Of a stretch of DNA of 64,000 bases, positions 1 through 8,484 are shown in pieces. Position numbers and translations under genes: made by a program. A model generated the notes under the pieces. The model ran no database searches, was not told the origin of the DNA, and saw only the letters and a program-made list of their open reading frames with translations. The stretch is from Alistipes sp. Zagget8 (GTDB lineage Bacteria; Bacteroidota; Bacteroidia; Bacteroidales; Rikenellaceae). The first letter of the stretch is position 1; every line of letters starts with the position of its first letter. The DNA lies in contig MSHJ01000013.1 of assembly GCA_001941065.1 (NCBI GenBank), positions 124,001 to 188,000 of the forward strand, read 5' to 3'.

Positions 1-611
1 GGTATCCGGACAAGCGCCTGCACCTGATCGTCGTCAACGACGGTTCGCCGCATGGTTTCGGCGAAGAACAGCACGGGGCGCTGCGGCAGGCCGTTCCGGA
101 TGTCGAGATCGTCGATATTCCGCACGGCGGCAAGGGGGCTGCCATCCGGGCCGGCATCGCCCGTTCCCGGGCCCCGTATACCATCTATACGGACATCGAC
201 ATGCCCTATACGGCGGAATCGATGTGCGAGGTGATCGACCGGGTGTTCGCAGGGACCGACGTGGTGATCGCCGTGCGCAACCGGAGTTACCATTCGCGGC
301 TTTCGCCCATGCGCAAGATGATGTCCTACGGGTCGAAACTGCTCAACCGCATCTTCCTCAACATCCGCCATACCGACACGCAGGGCGGTCTGAAGGGCCT
401 CTCGCCCCGCGCCCGGGCGGTGATGCTGCGCACACGCATCTCCGATTTCCTGTTCGACACCGAATTCGTCGTCCTCGCCGCACGTGACAAACGCCTGCGC
501 ATCGAGGAGGTCGAGACCTCACTCCGCGACGGCATCGTCATGTCGGCAATGTCCCCGTGGGTGCTGTTCCGTGAATTGAGAAACTTTTTCCGTATCGCCA
601 TCCGCCTATGA
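1..611 (+). CDS. Family 2 glycosyltransferase, 3' part only
   Basis: The reading frame is open from base 3 at the window edge, so the start lies outside. The visible 202 residues show the GT-A fold signature of GT2 enzymes of the dolichyl-phosphate mannose/glucose synthase type: a VVNDGS strand near the start, GGKGAAIRAG, and YTDIDMPY, whose DxD-like aspartates would hold the metal and nucleotide sugar. The later TDTQGGLKG is the acceptor-side motif usual in this group. The enzyme probably transfers a sugar from a nucleotide donor to a lipid phosphate or glycan on the cytoplasmic face of the membrane. Its stop codon overlaps the start of the deacetylase gene, so the two are translationally coupled. 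The missing N-terminus prevents a closer call. Confidence 0.85.
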   Translation, partial: YPDKRLHLIVVNDGSPHGFGEEQHGALRQAVPDVEIVDIPHGGKGAAIRAGIARSRAPYTIYTDIDMPYTAESMCEVIDRVFAGTDVVIAVRNRSYHSRLSPMRKMMSYGSKLLNRIFLNIRHTDTQGGLKGLSPRARAVMLRTRISDFLFDTEFVVLAARDKRLRIEEVETSLRDGIVMSAMSPWVLFRELRNFFRIAIRL

Positions 612-1387
612 CTGTGACACTCGGTTTCGACGTCGAGGAGTTCGATTTTCCGCTCGAAAGGGGCCGCGGGATCGATTTCGACACCCAGCTTGCGGTCAGC
701 TCCGAGGGGCTGGAGTTCCTGCTGGACCTGCTCGCGCAGCTGGAGCTGCGGGCCACGTTTTACACGACGGCCAATTTCGCCCTCCACCGCACGGACCTTG
801 TCCGCCGCATCGTCGCCGGAGGCCACGAGGTGGCTTCGCACGACTATTACCACGGGCTGACCGCCGGGTCGGACCCTGCCGGCAGCCGGCGGACGCTCGA
901 AGAGCTGACCGGACAGCGCATTGTCGGCTACCGTGCCCCGCGGCTGGCCGCCGCTTCGTCCGCGGCGCTCGCGGCGGCGGGGTACAGGTACAATTCGTCG
1001 ATCAATCCGACGTGGATTCCGACGCGCTACAACAACCTCCGGGCCCCGCGCTCCGTGTCGCGGGAGGAGGGGCTCACGATCTATCCGGTTTCGGTCTCCG
1101 CGCCTTTCCGCGTGCCGCTGTTCTGGATTTCGCTCCACGTCATGCCGCTGCCGCTCTACAAACAGCTGTGCCGCAGCGCCCTGCGCCGCGACGGGCACCT
1201 GAACCTCTATTTCCATCCGTGGGAGTTTTCCGCACGGCTGCGCGAGCCGGCTTTCGGCGTTCCGGGCTACCTCACGCATTGTTCGGGGACGGACCTGCAA
1301 CGGAAATTCACCCGGCTGCTGGAGTGGCTGAAAGCCCGCGGCTGCCGATTTTCGACCACCCGCGAATACCTCGGATGCGATGAATAG
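608..1387 (+). CDS. Polysaccharide deacetylase family protein (NodB-like)
   Basis: This 259-residue protein has the NodB homology fold. FDVEE at residues 7-11 gives the first-strand acidic residues, SHDYYH at 77-82 is the metal-binding S/T-H-x3-H motif, GYRAPR is the motif 3 arginine region, and YFHPWEF near residue 200 supplies the late histidine. Members remove N- or O-acetyl groups from cell-surface glycans using a divalent metal. No signal peptide is visible, so it probably acts in the cytoplasm on a lipid-linked precursor. The ATG overlaps the upstream glycosyltransferase stop (ATGA type), and its own end overlaps the GtrA gene by 8 bases. This implies one operon for building or modifying an exported glycan. 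Confidence 0.85.
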   Translation: MTVTLGFDVEEFDFPLERGRGIDFDTQLAVSSEGLEFLLDLLAQLELRATFYTTANFALHRTDLVRRIVAGGHEVASHDYYHGLTAGSDPAGSRRTLEELTGQRIVGYRAPRLAAASSAALAAAGYRYNSSINPTWIPTRYNNLRAPRSVSREEGLTIYPVSVSAPFRVPLFWISLHVMPLPLYKQLCRSALRRDGHLNLYFHPWEFSARLREPAFGVPGYLTHCSGTDLQRKFTRLLEWLKARGCRFSTTREYLGCDE

Positions 1388-1790
1388 GGTAGCGATGATG
1401 CTCCGGAGGCTCTATGAGAGCCCGTTCGTGCGCTTCGCCGTGGTGGGAGGCGTCGCCACGGCGGTCAATTACGCCGTTTACGTCGTGCTGGTGCGGTGTT
1501 TCGACGACCTCTGGCCGTCCGTCGCCTATTTTTGCGCCTTCTGCGTCAGCATTGTCTGCAACTTTCTGCTGTCGAGCTGTTTCACCTTTCGGGTACGGCC
1601 CTCTGCCCGCCGTGCCGTGCGCTTCCTGACGGCCCACCTCATCAACCTTGTGAACGAACTCATACTGCTCGAAATCTGGCTGTGGGCGGGCGTTCCGAAG
1701 CTCTATGCGCCGCTGTGCGTTTTTCTGATCGCCTTCCCGGTCAATTTCCTAATGGTGCGCTTCGCCCTGCGCGGGCGTCTGAAGCCCTGA
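1380..1790 (+). CDS. GtrA family membrane protein
   Basis: A 136-residue protein with four hydrophobic segments and the GtrA hallmark VRFAVVGGVATAVNYAVY near the N-terminus. GtrA-like proteins are thought to flip polyprenyl-phosphate-linked sugars across the inner membrane, which fits a GT2 enzyme and a deacetylase encoded directly upstream with overlapping ends. The operon reads as: load a sugar onto a lipid carrier, trim it, then move it across the membrane. It ends just before a strong hairpin shared with the convergent transporter gene. The exact lipid-linked substrate cannot be told from sequence. Confidence 0.9.
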   Translation: MNRVAMMLRRLYESPFVRFAVVGGVATAVNYAVYVVLVRCFDDLWPSVAYFCAFCVSIVCNFLLSSCFTFRVRPSARRAVRFLTAHLINLVNELILLEIWLWAGVPKLYAPLCVFLIAFPVNFLMVRFALRGRLKP

Positions 1791-1797
1791 AAAAACG

Positions 1798-1826
1798 GAC
1801 CCTGCCGCGCATCGCACGGCAGGGTC
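1798..1826. terminator. Terminator between convergent genes
   Basis: A perfect 10-bp stem (1798-1807 with 1817-1826) around a 9-base loop sits between the converging gtrA-like and MFS genes. The A-run at 1790-1795 gives a U-tract for minus-strand transcripts, so it mainly ends the transporter mRNA. The plus side is followed only by a mixed pyrimidine run. Confidence 0.75.
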
Positions 1827-1857
1827 TCCTTCTTCATTTATTCGGGTGTAGCTTGGG

Positions 1858-3246
1858 CTACTTCTTGATATTGGGCAGTTCCAGCCCGTATTTCTTTTTC
1901 CGGTCCTCGGCCTTGAGCCAAAAGCCCAGCAGCATCGCCAGCACGCCGCATGTGACGAAAATCAGCATCGGGCGCGTGTAGTCGTAGGGTGCCCCTGCGG
2001 CCCGGTTGGCGTTGAAATATTTGAGCGCGAATCCGAAGAGCATCGGGAAGAGGCATAGTCCGATGTTCTGAATCCAGAAGATCAGCGAATAGGCCGAACC
2101 CAGATAGCGCGTCTCCACGATCTTGGGAACCGAAGGCCAGAGCGCCGCCGGAACCAGCGAGAACGAGATGCCGAGCAGGACGATCGAGCCGTAGGCGATG
2201 GGTTTGCTCGGGAACTCCGGGAGTACGAATGCGAAGGTCAGGTGGCAGATGATCATCAGCACCGCGCCGAGAATGAGCATCGTGGCGCCCTTGCCCTTGT
2301 GGTCGAGGTAACGGCCCAGGAACGGGGTGATGGCCGCAGCGCCCATCGGGAACCAGCGGAAAATGTCGGCAGCGGTCTGTGCCGAGACCCCGAGGTTGCT
2401 CTCCAGCATGTTCGTGGCGAAACGCTGGAAGGGGAAGATGGCCGAATAGTAGAGCACGCAGAGGAATGCGATGATCCAGAACACCTTGCTGCTCAGGATG
2501 AATTTCAGGTCGCTGACTTTGAATTCCTCCTCGCTGCCGCCGCCTCCCCGGCTGTTGAGGCCCAGCTGTTTGTCCAGCTTGCGGTCCATGACGGAGAAGA
2601 TCACGAAGGTCAGCAGGCCGATCAGCAGCAACACGGTGCAGAACGCCACGGGGCGCACGACCGTTGCGGGAGCCATGTTGGCCAGCCAGGGCGAGATCGA
2701 GAAGATGGCGAAGACGCCGACGCGTGCGATAGCCATTTCGAGACCCATGGCCAGGGCCATCTCCTTGCCCTCGAACCATTTGGCGATGGCTTTCGAGACG
2801 GTGATGCCGGCCATTTCCATACCGCATCCGAAGATCATGAAGCCCAGCGACGCCAGTTTGGCCGACGCGGGGAACGAGGTCCACCACGAGGCGAGCCACG
2901 TTTCGATACCCGAACCCGCGAACGAGTCGCTCACGGCGTAGTATTTCAGACAGGCTCCGATGAACATCAGCGACGCCGACAGCTGTCCCGTGAACCGTAC
3001 GCCCATCTTGTCGAGGATGATGCCCGCGAGGATGAGGAATCCGAAGACGTTGAGAAGGAACTCCGAACTGCCGTACATGCCGAACACGTCGGGAGTCCAT
3101 CCGCGCTGTGCCTCGATCATGCTCTGGAGCGGCGACATGAGGTCGACGAACATGTAGCCGAAAAACATCGTGGATGCGATGAGTAACAACGCCGTCCATC
3201 GGGCCACGGGCGAATCGTTGAGTTTGCGTTGGATAGTTTCTACCAT
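1858..3246 (-). CDS. MFS transporter
   Basis: A 462-residue major facilitator superfamily permease with about twelve hydrophobic segments. The first begins near residue 15 after a short charged N-terminus. LDKMGVRFTGQ in the loop between segments 2 and 3 is the conserved MFS loop motif, and a long central loop (about 215-240) carries a Ser/Gly-rich linker with several glutamates. Length and spacing suit a full symporter or antiporter. The substrate is unknown; the overall look resembles the oxalate/formate and sugar-phosphate antiporter branch found in many gut Bacteroidota. It is transcribed alone, away from the ECF sigma gene, from a TACTTTTG box about 20 bases upstream of its start. Confidence 0.85.
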   Translation of the reverse strand: MVETIQRKLNDSPVARWTALLLIASTMFFGYMFVDLMSPLQSMIEAQRGWTPDVFGMYGSSEFLLNVFGFLILAGIILDKMGVRFTGQLSASLMFIGACLKYYAVSDSFAGSGIETWLASWWTSFPASAKLASLGFMIFGCGMEMAGITVSKAIAKWFEGKEMALAMGLEMAIARVGVFAIFSISPWLANMAPATVVRPVAFCTVLLLIGLLTFVIFSVMDRKLDKQLGLNSRGGGGSEEEFKVSDLKFILSSKVFWIIAFLCVLYYSAIFPFQRFATNMLESNLGVSAQTAADIFRWFPMGAAAITPFLGRYLDHKGKGATMLILGAVLMIICHLTFAFVLPEFPSKPIAYGSIVLLGISFSLVPAALWPSVPKIVETRYLGSAYSLIFWIQNIGLCLFPMLFGFALKYFNANRAAGAPYDYTRPMLIFVTCGVLAMLLGFWLKAEDRKKKYGLELPNIKK

Positions 3247-3266
3247 AATGATTTCATTGGGTTGGA

Positions 3267-3274
3267 CAAAAGTA
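3267..3274 (-). promoter_or_regulatory. Promoter -7 box of the MFS gene
   Basis: Minus-strand TACTTTTG fits the Bacteroidota -7 consensus TAnnTTTG and lies 21 bases upstream of the MFS start. That puts the transcript start about 14 bases before the ATG. No clear -33 TTTG was seen. Confidence 0.5.
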
Positions 3275-3325
3275 CGTTTTTAAATGTTTTTATGCAACGG
3301 ATCGCGTGTTTAATTGTCGAAAAGG

Positions 3326-3357
3326 TTTGGAAAATCCGACAAGCTGGTTTATATTTG
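3326..3357 (+). promoter_or_regulatory. Housekeeping promoter of the ECF sigma gene
   Basis: TTTG at 3326-3329 and TATATTTG at 3350-3357, 20 bases apart, match both halves of the Bacteroidota sigma-ABfr promoter. Transcription should begin near 3364. That lies after the upstream in-frame ATG at 3306 and so decides the gene start at 3405. Confidence 0.7.
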
Positions 3358-3404
3358 TTTTCCGGTCGGTACGTCCCGCAGACAGGACCCGACCGCTCCC
3401 GACC

Positions 3405-4025
3405 ATGGAATTCAGCGACGACAGCCAAATCCTCGAAGCCCTGAAAAACGGGGACGAACGTGCTTTTGAACAGTTGTTCAAGCGCTTCTATCCGCGTCTG
3501 CGCAGCTATGCCATCCGCTTTACGAAGGACGACGACCTGACGCGCGACCTGATTCAGGACTGCTTTGTCCGCCTGTGGGAGAAGCGTGCGCTGCTCGCAT
3601 CGATCTCGCTCTCGTCGCTGCTCTTCACGATGGTCCGCAACGCCTGCCTGAACCATCTCAAACACCGCTCGATCGTCGAGAAGCACCAGCTCTCCTACCT
3701 GGCCGACATCCGGGGCCAGGAACGGCTTTACAACGTCGATTTCGACATGGACACGGATCAGGCGACGCTCTGCGAGGAGTTGCAGGAGCACATCGGGATC
3801 GTGATGAGCCGCCTGCCGGAGCGTTCGCGCGAGGTCTTCGCGCTGAGCCGCTTCGAGGGGCTGAAGAACCGCGAGATCGCCGAGCGGCTGGGCATCTCGC
3901 AGACGGCCGTCGAGAAGCATATCTCCCGGGCCGTCCGCTCGTTCTCCGAGCATTTCAAGGCAGTCTATTCGACCGACATCTATATTATGGTTATGACCTG
4001 GGTCGTTTTCAATTATTTAAACTGA
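3405..4025 (+). CDS. ECF RNA polymerase sigma factor (Bacteroidota PUL type)
   Basis: A 206-residue sigma-70 family factor of the extracytoplasmic function group. Region 2 covers roughly residues 25-90 (AFEQLFKRFYPRL and DLIQDCFVRLWE, the core-binding and -10 recognition helices). Region 4 covers roughly 130-190 (LPERSREVFALSR, then GISQTAVEKHISRA, the -35 recognition helix-turn-helix). A hydrophobic tail (about 190-206) is common in this PUL-linked subgroup. The start at 3405 is preferred because the only good promoter ends at 3357. The gene precedes fecR and an STN-bearing SusC, so it should be held by FecR and released when SusC binds its glycan, then switch on the following operon. Confidence 0.93.
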   Translation: MEFSDDSQILEALKNGDERAFEQLFKRFYPRLRSYAIRFTKDDDLTRDLIQDCFVRLWEKRALLASISLSSLLFTMVRNACLNHLKHRSIVEKHQLSYLADIRGQERLYNVDFDMDTDQATLCEELQEHIGIVMSRLPERSREVFALSRFEGLKNREIAERLGISQTAVEKHISRAVRSFSEHFKAVYSTDIYIMVMTWVVFNYLN

Positions 4026-4046
4026 CGCACATACGCTGAATTTCAA

Positions 4047-4077
4047 GGCAGAAAACATTTTTTTCGTGTTTTCTGCC
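4047..4077 (+). terminator. Hairpin between sigma and fecR genes
   Basis: A perfect 10-bp stem (4047-4056 with 4068-4077) with a T-rich loop is followed by GATTTTTCC. It lies 21 bases after the sigma gene stop and would end or thin out transcription before fecR. Sigma and anti-sigma levels may therefore be set separately. Confidence 0.6.
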
Positions 4078-4138
4078 GATTTTTCCGTTTCCGGGGTTGG
4101 GTAAACTTGTTTTTGGTTGTTTAATAAATAGAAAAGGG

Positions 4139-5140
4139 ATGAAAATGGAGAGTCGAAACACGATTCGGGAAATTGCCTTCCGCTATTTCGGAGGCCAGGC
4201 CGGCGACGGAGACGAGCAGGCGCTGTACGATTTTGTCGTGCAGGACCGCTCGCACCTGAAGCTGCTGAAACAATGGGAGCGCGAGTGGAGCGCCTCTGAA
4301 ACCGCCGATCCGGGCACGGCACGGGAGTGGGAGCGGCTCAGGCAGCGGCTGGCGCTGCGCGGGGAGATGCCGCAGATGCGGGTCTCCCGGACGCCGACAC
4401 TGCTGCGCCGCATCGCCTCCGTGGCCGCGATGGTCGCCGTGGGCGTGTGCGGACTCCTCGGGGTGTGGAAGATCGCTTCCGACCTCTCCCCGGCACACTA
4501 TTACACGGTAGAGGTGCCGCTGGGGGAGAAGAGCCGCATCGTGCTCTCCGACGGAACGGTCGTCTGGCTCAACGCCGGGTCCACGCTGACCTACTCCGAC
4601 CGTTTCAGCGCCCTGAACCGCCGGGTGGAACTGAGCGGCGAGGGCTATTTCGAGGTCACGAAACAGCGCGGCGCGGCCTTCCGCGTGAATGCCGGGGCCT
4701 ATGAGGTCAGGGTGACGGGAACGCGCTTCGACGTGTCGGCCTATCCGGAGGACGAGTTCGTGACGACGACGCTTGCCGAAGGCAGCGTGGAGCTCATGCG
4801 GGGCGAACAGCGAATCCGGATGCAGCCCGGGGAGTCCATCCAGTTCGACCGGAAGAGCGAGGCTTTCCTGCGCAGCTATGTGGACCCCGCGCAGGCTTAC
4901 AGCTGGACGGAGAACCGCATCGAATTCGACAACATCACGCTGCGGATGCTGCTGGCCAAGCTTTCGCGGCAATACAACGTCCGGATTTTCCTCGAATCGG
5001 ACAGCGTGAAGGAACGGCGTTTCCACGTCTCGCTCCGCAACGACGAAACCATACGCGACGTACTCGACGCCCTGAAGGACATCATCCCGGTCCGCTACGA
5101 GTACAAAGGCGACGACATATACATCAGGGAGATGAAATGA
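4139..5140 (+). CDS. FecR-type anti-sigma factor
   Basis: A 333-residue single-pass inner-membrane protein. The N-terminal 85 residues form the cytoplasmic sigma-binding helices. One membrane segment follows (VAAMVAVGVCGLLGVW). The periplasmic FecR domain runs from about residue 115 to 210 (VPLGEKSRIVLSDGTVVWLN and GEGYFEVTK). The last 70 residues are the DUF4974 domain (FDNITLRMLLAKLSRQY), which is STN-like and probably meets the SusC N-terminus. It transmits glycan binding at the outer membrane to the ECF sigma factor encoded upstream. An in-frame ATG at 4145 is an equally good start. Longer starts are unlikely because the region 4097-4138 is non-coding in character. Confidence 0.92.
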   Translation: MKMESRNTIREIAFRYFGGQAGDGDEQALYDFVVQDRSHLKLLKQWEREWSASETADPGTAREWERLRQRLALRGEMPQMRVSRTPTLLRRIASVAAMVAVGVCGLLGVWKIASDLSPAHYYTVEVPLGEKSRIVLSDGTVVWLNAGSTLTYSDRFSALNRRVELSGEGYFEVTKQRGAAFRVNAGAYEVRVTGTRFDVSAYPEDEFVTTTLAEGSVELMRGEQRIRMQPGESIQFDRKSEAFLRSYVDPAQAYSWTENRIEFDNITLRMLLAKLSRQYNVRIFLESDSVKERRFHVSLRNDETIRDVLDALKDIIPVRYEYKGDDIYIREMK

Positions 5141-5203
5141 TGAACCTAAACTCTGCTTATTCAGCCCTTTAGACAACCAAACCCTTAATCTAACCTACTT
5201 ATT

Positions 5204-8200
5204 ATGAACCTAAAGCGACTTATGTTGCGGCTGTTTCTCACAACGGTCGCCTGCTGTGCGATTGCCTTTGCGGCAGATGCGCAAACGGTAAACAAGGTCT
5301 TCAGAAACCAGTCTCTCAAGTCTGTCCTGAAAGAGATTGAATCCCAGACCGGACTTTCGGTGATCTGCAATTCGGACAATCTGAACGATCATGCACCCGT
5401 CTCTGCCACCTTTGAAAATACGCCGGTCGAGCAGGTGCTCGCCACGGTGCTCGGCAACCGGTTCGAGTTTTCGATCGTCAACAAGATGATCGTCATCCGG
5501 GAGCGGAAAAATACCCCCCCCCAACGTGCCGGTGCCCCTGCCGGGAGCGTCACCGGCGTGGTAAAGGACCAGTACGGCAATCCGCTTCCGGGTGCCAGCG
5601 TCGTTGTGAAAAACTCCGGCAAGGGCACTACGACCGATTCGGAAGGGCGCTTTACGCTCACGGGAGCGACCTCCTCCGATGTGCTTCAGACGATGTTCCT
5701 CGGCTATAAGAACGAGGAGCAGCTCGTCGGCAACAGAACCGAGTTCTCTTTCACGTTGGCAGATGATACGCAGCAGATCGAGGAACTCGTGGTCGTCGGC
5801 TACGGGGTGCAGAAACGGAGCGACATCACGGGGTCGGTGACTTCGGTGAAGGCCAAGGAACTGGTCTCCGCGCCGACGTTCAACACCTCGCAGGCGTTGC
5901 AGGGCCGCGTGGCGGGTGTCATGGTCCAGAACTCCAGCGGCAGCCCTTCGGCGGCGCCCGAAATCCGTATCCGCGGCGCCAATTCGCTGCTGTACGGCAA
6001 CTCGCCGCTGGTCATTGTCGACGGGGTGCAGGGCGTGGGTCTGAATAGTCTGAATCCCAATGAGATCGAGTCGATGGAGGTGCTCAAGGACGCTGCGGCC
6101 CTCTCGATCTACGGATCGCGCGGCGCCAACGGCGTCATCCTCGTCACCACGAAGAAGGGCGACGGCGAGCGTGCCCGCGTGACCTACAACGGATTCGTGT
6201 CGGTGGACAAGGTCCGCCGTCTGCTCCCGGCGCTGGAAGCGAAGGAGTATGCCACGCTCTTCGACGAATTCCGCAAGGAGTCGGGGCTGAGCGAGTATTT
6301 CGGCCCGGAGGCCATTGCCACGCTGGGCAAGGGCACCAACTGGCAGGACAAAATCTACCGCACGGCCATCTCGCATAACCACAACCTCAGCCTGGGCGGG
6401 GCGAAGAAGGATATTTCCTATTTCGTGGCCGCCAACGTCTCGCAGCGCGAGGGCATCATCCTCAATACCAATTACGACCAGTACACGCTGCGCGGGAACA
6501 TCAATGCCAAGGCCACGCCGCGCCTCGACCTGGGGCTGAACATCTTTGCGGTCTACGACGAGAACAAGCGGGGTTCCGCCGAGGGCGTGATTCCGGATGC
6601 CCTCCAATGGTCGCCCACGGTGGCCGTTTACGATCCCGATAGCCCGGGCGGCTATTCGCAGCCCCAGCCCAACGGAATCGGACCCGTGCTGGGAACCAAT
6701 CCGGTGGGCGCCGCCAAAGAGCTGATTCAGGAGTCCTTCTCGGGAGGTTTCCACGCCTCGCTGAAGGTCGACTACCGGCTGTGGGATTTCCTGAAAGCCT
6801 CGAATCAGCTCTCCTATCAGTTCGGCAGCACCACGAATGGTTATTTCGACAACCAGGTGGTCCGCAACGGTCCGTCGAAGGATGTCGAGGGCAGCAAGAC
6901 CGTCTCCAACAACAATTCCATCCGCAATACGACCATGCTCGCCTTCGACAGGGAGTGGGCAGGGCACCACGTACAGGCGACTGGTGTTTACGAGGTCTAC
7001 AAATCTGTCTACAACAGTGTTTACGGCAGTTCCACGGGCATCCCCGTGAAGATGGGCTATCAGGGCATCGGCTTCGGAACGCGCTTCGCCGCTCCCGGTT
7101 CGGACTACGGCAAGTCGGCTTCGCAGTCGGTGATGGGACGAGTCAATTACAGTTACGAGAACCGCTATATGCTCTCGGGTTCGGTGCGTTACGACGGTGC
7201 GAGCCAGCTCGCCGAAGGGCACAAGTTCGACACCTTCTGGGCCGTGTCGGCCGGCTGGAACCTGATGCAGGAGAAATTCATGGAGCCGGTCAAACCCGTG
7301 CTTTCCGAGTTTAAACTCCGCGCCAGCTACGGCACCGTGGGCAACGCCGCCGTGCCGTCCTATTCGTCGCTGCTGCTGCTTAATTCGAATTATGACAGCG
7401 AGAACGACCAGCTGATTCTGGGCATCAAGCAGGTGGCCAACTCCGACCTGAGGTGGGAGCGCACCCGCGAGTTCAACGCGGGCTTCGACGCCACGTTGTG
7501 GGAGGGCCGTCTGGTGCTGACGGTCGAGTATTACGACAAAAAGACCACCGACCTGCTGATGTGGCAGAAGGTTCCCGTCGTGTCGAACGTCGACCAGGTG
7601 CTTCGCAACGTGGGTTCCGTGTCCAACAAGGGCTGGGATTTCTCGATCGGCGGTACGCCCTTCTCGACCCGCGATTTCTCGTGGAGCATCAACTATACGC
7701 TCAACCTCAACCGGAACAAGATCCTCGAACTCGACGGTATCAACAGCACGCTTATCGGCACGCAGCTGGATTATCCGGGCATGGTCGGCTCGCATATCCA
7801 GCGCATCGGGGAACCGATGGCCACCTACCTGGGCTATACCTTTGCCGGAACCTGGAAGACCGACGAGGCTTCGACGGCCGCGATGTACGGTTTCGAGCCG
7901 GGCGACGCGAAATACGTCGATGTGAACCGCGACGGCAAGATCGACCAGGAGGACATCACCATCATCGGCAACGCACAGCCCAAGGGCGTTTACGGCATCA
8001 ACAACACCTTCCGCTGGAAGAATCTCGACCTGAACATCTTCTTCCAGGGCGTGTGGGGCAACGACATCTACAACGTCAACCGGGTGCGCCGCGAGACCTA
8101 CGGCGACCAGTTCGGCACCGATCCCGTCGTCCGCAACCACTGGACGCCCGAGAACCAGACCGAATACCCGGCCTTCACGGGCAAGGAGTACAAAAATTCG

Positions 8201-8458
8201 TCGCGCTGGGTCGAGGACGGCTCCTACCTGCGCCTGAAGAACCTCTCGCTGGGTTATCGCCTGCCCTCGAAATGGATGACCAAAATCGGCATCTCGTCGC
8301 TGAGGGTCTATGCCAGCGCCAGCAACCTCTGGACGATCACCGATTACAGCGGTTACGACCCCGAGTCCTCCAACGGCATGGATGCCAACGGCGGTGTCGA
8401 CTACGGCGTTTACCCCTCGATCAAGAGTTTCGTTTTCGGCGTCGACCTGACTTTCTAA
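5204..8458 (+). CDS. SusC-family TonB-dependent receptor with STN domain
   Basis: A 1084-residue outer-membrane importer. Residues 1-26 are a signal peptide and about 30-100 an STN domain for signalling to FecR. About 113-190 is a carboxypeptidase regulatory-like Ig domain (GVVKDQYGNPLPGASVVVK). The TonB-box region EELVVVGYG is near 195, followed by the plug (ALQGRVAGVMV) and a 22-strand barrel ending in a C-terminal Phe. It imports oligosaccharides together with the SusD lid encoded next. The STN domain marks it as a transducer that controls the local sigma factor. A run of nine C residues at 5514-5522 between the STN and Ig domains is slippage-prone. There is a 26-base gap to susD. Confidence 0.96.
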   Translation: MNLKRLMLRLFLTTVACCAIAFAADAQTVNKVFRNQSLKSVLKEIESQTGLSVICNSDNLNDHAPVSATFENTPVEQVLATVLGNRFEFSIVNKMIVIRERKNTPPQRAGAPAGSVTGVVKDQYGNPLPGASVVVKNSGKGTTTDSEGRFTLTGATSSDVLQTMFLGYKNEEQLVGNRTEFSFTLADDTQQIEELVVVGYGVQKRSDITGSVTSVKAKELVSAPTFNTSQALQGRVAGVMVQNSSGSPSAAPEIRIRGANSLLYGNSPLVIVDGVQGVGLNSLNPNEIESMEVLKDAAALSIYGSRGANGVILVTTKKGDGERARVTYNGFVSVDKVRRLLPALEAKEYATLFDEFRKESGLSEYFGPEAIATLGKGTNWQDKIYRTAISHNHNLSLGGAKKDISYFVAANVSQREGIILNTNYDQYTLRGNINAKATPRLDLGLNIFAVYDENKRGSAEGVIPDALQWSPTVAVYDPDSPGGYSQPQPNGIGPVLGTNPVGAAKELIQESFSGGFHASLKVDYRLWDFLKASNQLSYQFGSTTNGYFDNQVVRNGPSKDVEGSKTVSNNNSIRNTTMLAFDREWAGHHVQATGVYEVYKSVYNSVYGSSTGIPVKMGYQGIGFGTRFAAPGSDYGKSASQSVMGRVNYSYENRYMLSGSVRYDGASQLAEGHKFDTFWAVSAGWNLMQEKFMEPVKPVLSEFKLRASYGTVGNAAVPSYSSLLLLNSNYDSENDQLILGIKQVANSDLRWERTREFNAGFDATLWEGRLVLTVEYYDKKTTDLLMWQKVPVVSNVDQVLRNVGSVSNKGWDFSIGGTPFSTRDFSWSINYTLNLNRNKILELDGINSTLIGTQLDYPGMVGSHIQRIGEPMATYLGYTFAGTWKTDEASTAAMYGFEPGDAKYVDVNRDGKIDQEDITIIGNAQPKGVYGINNTFRWKNLDLNIFFQGVWGNDIYNVNRVRRETYGDQFGTDPVVRNHWTPENQTEYPAFTGKEYKNSSRWVEDGSYLRLKNLSLGYRLPSKWMTKIGISSLRVYASASNLWTITDYSGYDPESSNGMDANGGVDYGVYPSIKSFVFGVDLTF

Positions 8459-8484
8459 TACCCAACCTTAAAACATCATAACCC

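Noticed and set aside
3306..3404. Upstream start of the ECF sigma gene at 3306
   Set aside because: The only good promoter (3326-3357) lies inside this extension, and the extra residues do not resemble sigma region 1 or 2.
5210..8140. Long minus-strand open frame (976 codons) opposite susC
   Set aside because: It is antisense to a full-length SusC with every expected domain. Its composition is Arg/His/Val-rich with no recognisable family, as expected from the complement of GC-rich coding DNA. Similar long frames opposite 8500-11682, 49945-52842 and 57112-61548 were rejected for the same reason.
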